Below are positions 58,461-64,000 of a stretch of 64,000 bases of DNA, one piece after another. How positions within the stretch are numbered: the stretch's first letter is position 1; each line of letters opens with the position of its first letter. The DNA is taken from the NCBI GenBank assembly GCA_027924585.1, contig BSBM01000486.1, positions 40,502,001-40,566,000 on the forward strand, given 5' to 3'. A model generated the notes under the pieces. That model was given only the letters and a program-made list of their open reading frames with translations. It was not told the origin of the DNA and did not search any database. A program made the position numbers and the translations under genes. Source of the stretch: Larix kaempferi. Taxonomy: Eukaryota; Streptophyta; Pinopsida; Pinales; Pinaceae.

Positions 58461-59892
58461 ATTATATACTTTCCTAAAACCAGCCCAAATCGGTGATGTA
58501 CCCTTGATTTTTTTAAATGGATCGAATTAAACACATCCATCTTGATATATTTGACCCTGAGCATCTTAGTCCACAATGTAGGGCCAAAAATCCCTCTCCA
58601 TAAACTTTTCATCCTGAGGGTACAATTGAAATATGACAGGTTCCTTATGCCCCAACCCCCCCCACTTTCAGGGCAAGCAATCTGTTCCCACCGAGCCATA
58701 ACCATAGTACTATTTGACAGCCCCCCAGACCAAAGAAAGTTGAAAAATAACTTCCTGATACAGTTGATGATAAAGCAGGGGATCTGTAGAAGTGAAAACC
58801 AATAAACAGGTATACCTTTAAGTACAAATTTGATCAGAGTAAGCCTCCCACCAATTGACAGAAGCCTAAAATTCCAATGATTTATATTTTTTTCAACCTT
58901 CTCAACAAGCCACAACCATTCATTCCTCCTGTAGTTGCAAGGTTTTAGGAAATAGCCTAGGTATTTAAAACCTGTCTCTAGATGGAAAAACTGATAAGGC
59001 AACAATCTTTTGAAAATATCCAGTTTGTGTTCATCAACCCCATAATGGTATATGTTGGATTTCCTTCAATTGACTAACATACTAGAAGCATTACAAAAGT
59101 CATTAATGATATAACTATATTGTTTCCATTCCGCTTCCAAGTCCAACCCAACTAAAAGCACATCATCAACAAAAAGGGAATGTGTATGTGACAAACCTTT
59201 AGAGAAAGCAATTCCTTTGATATATCCAGTTGTTTTTGCAACCCTAATCAACCTGCTAAGAACTTCAATGATCAGAAGGAATATTAGTGGTGATAGAGGA
59301 CAACCCTACCTCACACCTCTAGAAATTTTGAAAAAATCAGAGGGTGCACCATTAACCAAAACATATATGTTAGTAGTAGTAACACATGCCATTATCCAGC
59401 ATTGAACCAAAGGGGGAATACCAATTTGTATAAGGATTAAACAGAGAAAATCCCAATCAATTATGTCATATGCTTTTTCCAAATTAATCTTCAACAATAA
59501 TGCAGCCTTCTTCCTTGCTTTCACAGTATGAATAACCTCTTGAGTGATGCCAATGGCATCCAATATCTGTATGTCTTGAAGAATACCAACTTGTTCCCCA
59601 GAAATATGTTGAGACAAAATAGGTTTAAGTCTAATAGCAATAATCTTTGAAATTCACCAAAAGTGTTTGGCTTGCCAACTTTGGGGATTAATGTAATGAA
59701 GGTGGAGTTAAGGTTATTTGATAGATATCCCTCCACCCGAGAGAATTCAACCATTGCCAGAATATCATGCCCCATGACATCAAAAAACGCCAGAAAAAGT
59801 TCAACTGTCCACCCATTTGGGCCAGGACTTTTGTCCTTACCAAACCATTTCAGTATCATCTCAATCTCCTGAAGTGTGAGTTCATTACTCAA
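58461..59892 (-). pseudogene. LINE reverse transcriptase
   Basis: The minus frames 59892-59521, 59617-59306, 59251-59066 and 59005-58430 carry it: KDKSPGPNGWTVELFLAFFD; LLLKINLEKAYDIIDWDFL (first catalytic D); FKISRGVR*GCPLSP, where a nonsense change separates the frames; SLFVDDVLLVG, the catalytic loop with both Asp; and the thumb with NFRLLSIGGRLTLIKFVL. The residues are well kept although three or more breaks are present. It is younger-looking than the plus-strand LINE. Confidence 0.9.
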
Positions 59893-60010
59893 TTCTGCAG
59901 CACAATTATCTCAACCATAATTGGATAGTGTCTAGTTACCCAAAGCTGATTAATTAAACTGAGATTTCCAGGATTACTATAGGCAGTGTTGAAATGTTCT
60001 TTAGCAGCAC

Positions 60011-60503
60011 CTAAAAGTTCATCCATACCAGAGATAGAATTCCCTGAAGAATCCTGTAATTGCCAGATATTATTAATATTTTTTTGGTGAGTAGCAAAGA
60101 CATGAAAGAACTTCGTATTTCTATCACCCGCTTCAATTCATAATGCCCTACTCTTAAGCCTCCATTCCAATTCTTCCTGAGTAAGAAGTTCTTCCTTTTT
60201 ATTTTCAAGTTCCTTTATCTTTTTGCCTATTTCGGCATCACAATCTTCCATATTGTTTAACTGAGCCAGCACCTGAAGCTGACTTTCCAGCATCTTGATA
60301 TCACTACGATCTTCTTCCTGCTTTCTTTTGATCCAATTCGAAACAATACCCTTGAGTCTACGGATTCTATCAACAAATGAATCCATAGGATTCAAATCAG
60401 GACCCCTTTCATCATTAACCCATAAATCTCTAACCGTCTTGCAAAAGTCCTCATTCATCAACCATGAGCTGTTAAATTTGAAAAAATATTTTATTTTACA
60501 CAC
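60011..60503 (-). pseudogene. LINE linker between endonuclease and RT
   Basis: The frame 60503-60138 is strongly charged and helical (IGKKIKELENKKEELLTQEELEWRLKSRA), typical of the coiled linker in plant L1 ORF2. The neighbouring frame (60208-60011) continues it after a shift, with a phenylalanine-rich FFHVFATHQ-type end. Confidence 0.75.
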
Positions 60504-60540
60504 AGTATCATCAAACTATAAAGATTCAAGTTTTTAAGGA

Positions 60541-61430
60541 GTTTATATAGTTTCTGGACAATTTTAGCGATTTTTAGAGTTAAAAAAATGTTATCCAATG
60601 AAATTTGGGCAACTCAATTTATAAAAAAAATGGAAATTGGTGAATCTTTTTTGAAAAAAAATCTAAAATTATCCCATAGACTAAATTTCACCCCTAAAAT
60701 TTTCCATTTTTTCCATTGCTTCCAAATGTTTGGTGCTTCATAACAACATGCATATTCACACACAAAAAAAAAAATCTACCTATTATCAACTACCCTTGTT
60801 GTTCCTTTTTCAAGCAATGGAAAAAACAACCTTTAATTCTTCAATAAATCTATATCTTGGGCTTATCAAACCAATGATCTAGCAACTAATAGTCACCATA
60901 ACATAACTAATGATAACCATAAATAATTCATGATAACCATATCATAACTATTTGTGCACTTAGTTTTCTTATATGATATTGATTTAATAACAATAAATAA
61001 TTCTAATAACCGAAAAACATTGCTAATTGGTTATGTGCTTCTTAGCCAAGGGTTTTTTATTAATTTCCATCCACTTTCGTTTATAATAATTTATAACTAT
61101 CACTCTAATTAATGAAAGTACATCACTCCGCTTAGCTTTTTTTTCAATCGAAAAAAACGTTTCTTGCTATTTATGGGGTGAATCAAAGAAACTTACGATA
61201 TGTTCCTATCCCTTGGATAGTATCCATGCATTCATTCATGATAGCTATAATTTTTTTTGTTCTGAAAAACATTTCTAATGTCTATATAATTATGTAGACT
61301 ATGCCGTTTACAGAATATTTACATATAATTATCAAAATTCTTTAAGTATCTACTATATCATTGTGTAACATAAGCCTTTTAAATCCCAAGATAGGATATC
61401 AAAAATAAGTTCAAAAATAGAGTTAATATA
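60541..61430. other. AT-rich spacer, no gene recognised
   Basis: Homopolymer-rich sequence between two LINEs. No coding motif seen. T-runs around 61140 and 61250 may be an old poly(A) tail (minus strand) of the LINE on the right. Confidence 0.45.
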
Positions 61431-62560
61431 TCCTGAAGAGGCCCTCCTCCCTTGGCTTCTGATCAACATAGTAGGTAACCTAGAGAAATCCTTCATCCAC
61501 TCTCAATCCTTTCTTGGAGAGATTATCTGCCCTTTGATTATAAATCCAAGAGATATGTTGAATATGGAAGTTGTCAAGCTGAAGAAGTAGAGAGGAAATT
61601 CTCCTTTTCCAATGTTCAAGAGAGGCCACACTAAGTAGCCGCTTGTTTAGAACTCAATCAATGATCGCAATATAGTCCCCAAGGATCTCTAGATTGGAGA
61701 TGTTCTTTGAAATGGAGAAAGACAAAAGTCCCCATAGTGCCAAAATTTCTTCTTTGGAGTTTCTTCCCATACCACATCCCGAGGTGATCTCATAAAAGAA
61801 GTCACTTGAAATGATAAGAAGACAAATTGCCCCGCAAATACAGTTTTGTTTGGCACCATCAAAGAATCCCACAGGAATCAAACACACAATATGAGGAGAG
61901 TGATAAGTCTTAATTTTGAATTGTGGCTTTCCGACAATGGCACCTGAGCGGACCTGCAAAATATAGGATACAAAACTACTAACGTTGCAATCGAAACCAT
62001 CAAATAGGATTTGATTCCTTAGTCTCCACAATCCCCAGATAAATAAAATAGGGAAAGAAATAAAGTCCATGCGCCAATGATAAGACCTGGAAATTACTGA
62101 TTCTAGAGTGCCCCAATTCCAACTAAAATCAATACCCCACCGATTTGAAACTTCACACCAAATCTGAAGAGTAATCTGAAAATTAACATGAAATAGATGT
62201 TCCACTGAATCGACATCTCACAGACAAAGGGAGCATACATTCGGACCCATACCACCTCTGCTAATATACTTATCAGTAGTTAATATCATGTTATTCAATT
62301 CCATCCAAACAAAACAAGGGATTTTGATGGGTGCATGTCGATGCCAAATTCTACGGTACCACCACCTCGAATGACCCGACCAGTGTTTGGTAACAATAAC
62401 CTTATATGTCATGTTGGTGTCCATCTCACCCCTAGAGTCTCCCCATGACCACAGAAGACTGTTTGGTTGTGATATAATGCGAATTCCAACATGATTAAGA
62501 GTAGAGACATAGCCATCCCATTCTAGACCCACATCCCCAATTAGACCGATGTATGTCGCC
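61431..62560 (-). mobile_element. Second 5'-truncated LINE, minus strand
   Basis: Frames 62532-62218 and 62205-61654 carry the zinc-binding RT domain (WWYRRIWHRHAPIKIPCFVW, GPNVCSLCL, then VEHLFHVNF) and RNase H (VGFFDGAKQNCICGAI, SKEEILALWGLL, ILGDYIAI). D, E and D of the catalytic set are visible, after which a stop interrupts; HISWIYNQRADNLSKKGL continues further. RT is missing. It differs clearly from the LINE at 57-60 kb, so it is a separate family or an older copy. Confidence 0.85.
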
Positions 62561-63020
62561 GATCTCCAGTAGTATATAAGATTGCTTATCTGTAAGTGTT
62601 GGTCGGTGAAGCCAAATTAAGGCACCGACCTGTCTTTTTTGACTTTCCACTGCCTAGCTCTGATACGAGCATTGTTTCAACCCCCCGGCCGAATAAATTT
62701 AATAATGAAGAATCCAGGCAGCCATGTGATGAATAATTAGTCCTGTAATTAATGACTTGTGTTATCCTCTTATCTAGAAAACTCGAGAGGCCTCAGTAAA
62801 AATCCGTACTTTGTAATTTTTTGTATATATATATATATATATATCCGTGGTAAGGAAAAACAAAAAAACACAGTTCAAAAATGCTTTGATTTCTCTCTAC
62901 AATTGTGTCCCATGTTCTTCATAATAGCTTGCCTCTGTTTTATTTGATAAAGTGAGCCATTTTGTGTTCTGGTTTGTTTCTTCCTGTTATGCCTATTCAA
63001 ATTGTAGCTTAATTACAGAT
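62561..63020. other. LTR-like region with TA microsatellite
   Basis: On the minus strand, CGTATCAGAGCTAGGC (62651-62668 region) resembles a mutated tRNA-iMet primer site, hinting at the end of a minus-oriented copia LTR to its right. A TA repeat at about 62822-62844 and the LTR end before 63176 suggest that part of this stretch is the copia-3 LTR. No clear LTR start was seen. Confidence 0.4.
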
Positions 63021-63175
63021 TGACAAAGGAGAGCTTCTAGCTGCTCAGAAAGAAGGATACAAAATTTTATGTTTTCAATTTGTTTTCTCTCACAGCCTTT
63101 GCTGGTGGAAACATAAAGGAACAAGCTGATGTGTACAATACACCATTCAGCCAATTCGATTTAATACTCAACAAT

Positions 63176-63193
63176 TGGTATCAGAGCAGGTTC
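63176..63193 (+). other. Copia-3 primer-binding site, first copy
   Basis: TGGTATCAGAGCAGG follows ...CTCAACAAT, the presumed LTR end; complementary to initiator-Met tRNA. Confidence 0.88.
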
Positions 63194-63403
63194 TGCAAGA
63201 TGCAACATGGAGGTCACTGCCATGAGTGACAAAGGAGAGCTTCTAGATTGACAAAGGAGAGCTTCTAGCTGCTCAGAAAGAAGGATACAAAATTTTATGT
63301 TTTCAATTTGTTTTCTCTCACAGCCTTTGCTGGTGGAAACATAAAGGAACAAGCTGATGTGTACAATACACCATTCAGCCAATTCGATTTAATACTCAAC
63401 AAC

Positions 63404-63421
63404 TGGTATCAGAGCAGGTTC
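63404..63421 (+). other. Copia-3 primer-binding site, second copy
   Basis: The same TGGTATCAGAGCAGG, exactly 228 bp later. It lies nearer to gag and would be the internal one. Confidence 0.88.
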
Positions 63422-63434
63422 TGCAAGCTGCAAC

Positions 63435-64000
63435 ATGGAGGTCACTGCCATGAGTGACATGGAGAAGTTGAATGGGGCAAATTTTTCCCTATGGAAATCC
63501 CAAATGGAGGATATATTAATTTTGAAGGACTAGTTTTTACCGATTGAGGGATTGGAAAATAAACCCTCGTCGATGACGAACGAGGATTGGAATAAGCTTG
63601 ACAAGAAAGCTATTGCTACAATCCGTCAATACTTGGCCAAAAACGTCTACTTCAATGTGGTCGGGGAGAAGACAACGGAGGCTCTATGGAAGAAGCTGCA
63701 TGATTTGTATGAGAAAAACACAACTTCCAACAAAATGTTCTTGATGAAGAAGCTGTATAACCTCAAGATGAAGAAGGGTGCTTCAATTGCATAGCACTTA
63801 AATGAATTCAACATAATTACCATCCAGCTTGCCTCCGTCAAAATTATCTTGGATGATGAAATCAGAGTCATCCTACTTATGTGCTCCATGCCAGATAGCT
63901 GGGAGAATTGATAGTAGCCATAAGCACTTCAGCACTTGCAGGGACCTTCAAGTTTGATGATGTTAGCAGCAGTCTAACGAATGAATATTTGCGACGAAAA
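63435..64000 (+). pseudogene. gag: Copia-3 gag, cut by the window end
   Basis: The ATG at 63435 opens a frame reading MEKLNGANFSLWKSQM, the copia gag signature (F-x-x-W-K), with a TAG at 63531 (a C-to-T change from an expected Gln codon), then KATEALWKKLHDLYE-type capsid (63552-63794), a second TAG at 63792 (again Gln-like), and after a one-base shift near 63908 the motif FDDVSSSLTNEYLRR to the last base. The rest of the element lies outside the window. Confidence 0.88.

Larger units (their letters stand above)
56935..60540 (-). mobile_element. L1-type LINE, minus strand, 5'-truncated
   Basis: A T13 run at 56935-56947 is the complement of the poly(A) tail. Reading leftward from 60503 there is a coiled linker, RT, zinc-binding domain and RNase H. 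The endonuclease is absent: similarity begins just before CKIKYFFKFNSSW, the residues that follow the endonuclease, so reverse transcription stopped early, the usual LINE truncation. Target duplications were not found. Confidence 0.9.
63021..63461 (+). repeat. 228-bp tandem duplication of the copia-3 leader
   Basis: Units begin TGACAAAGGAGAGCTTCTAG at 63021 and 63249 and run through the LTR end, primer-binding site and gag start to GCCATGAGTGAC. The first unit ends in an extra AAAGGAGAGCTTCTAGAT before the second starts. The copies are nearly identical. Confidence 0.95.

Overview
The window looks like plant nuclear DNA that is poor in genes and crowded with old, nested retrotransposons. The basis is the element families: Ty1/copia elements primed by initiator-Met tRNA (TGGTATCAGAGC), a long Ty3/gypsy element, L1-type LINEs carrying a C-terminal RNase H, and apparent solo LTRs with TG...CA ends. 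Every long coding region except one is transposon-derived and decayed. Paired LTRs differ by roughly 5-6% by eye, so the insertions are old but still legible. This fits a large, slowly turning-over genome such as a gymnosperm; that is an inference and no species is claimed.

Layout. 0.8-5.9 kb: copia-1, whose integrase and RT core are replaced by an inverted copy of its own 3' end, giving two ~892-bp arms around a 622-bp spacer. 5.9-10.9 kb: no gene seen. 10.9-24.7 kb: a minus-strand Ty3/gypsy element with decayed gag, protease, RT, RNase H and integrase; its gag is split by a 2420-bp solo LTR with a perfect 5-bp target duplication (GAAAG). 24.7-34 kb: fragments (a gypsy gag piece, LTR-like sequences, a LINE scrap). 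34.2-37.7 kb: the only probable host gene, a minus-strand multi-pass membrane protein of about 602 residues of unknown function, broken only by two 1-nt insertions in homopolymers and flanked by local tandem duplications. 38.1-44.9 kb: copia-2, with 502-bp LTRs, a TGCAT target duplication and two tandem-repeat arrays between pol and the 3' LTR. 46.2-53.8 kb: a plus-strand LINE interrupted by two solo LTRs. 56.9-60.5 kb and 61.4-62.6 kb: two 5'-truncated minus-strand LINEs. 62.7 kb to the end: the start of copia-3, whose leader, including the primer-binding site, is tandemly duplicated.

The genes do not form a pathway; the story is successive insertion and decay. The points most worth attention are the copia-1 inverted repeat, which could be transcribed as a long hairpin RNA covering its own RNase H, 3' UTR and U3 promoter, and the near-intact membrane-protein gene.
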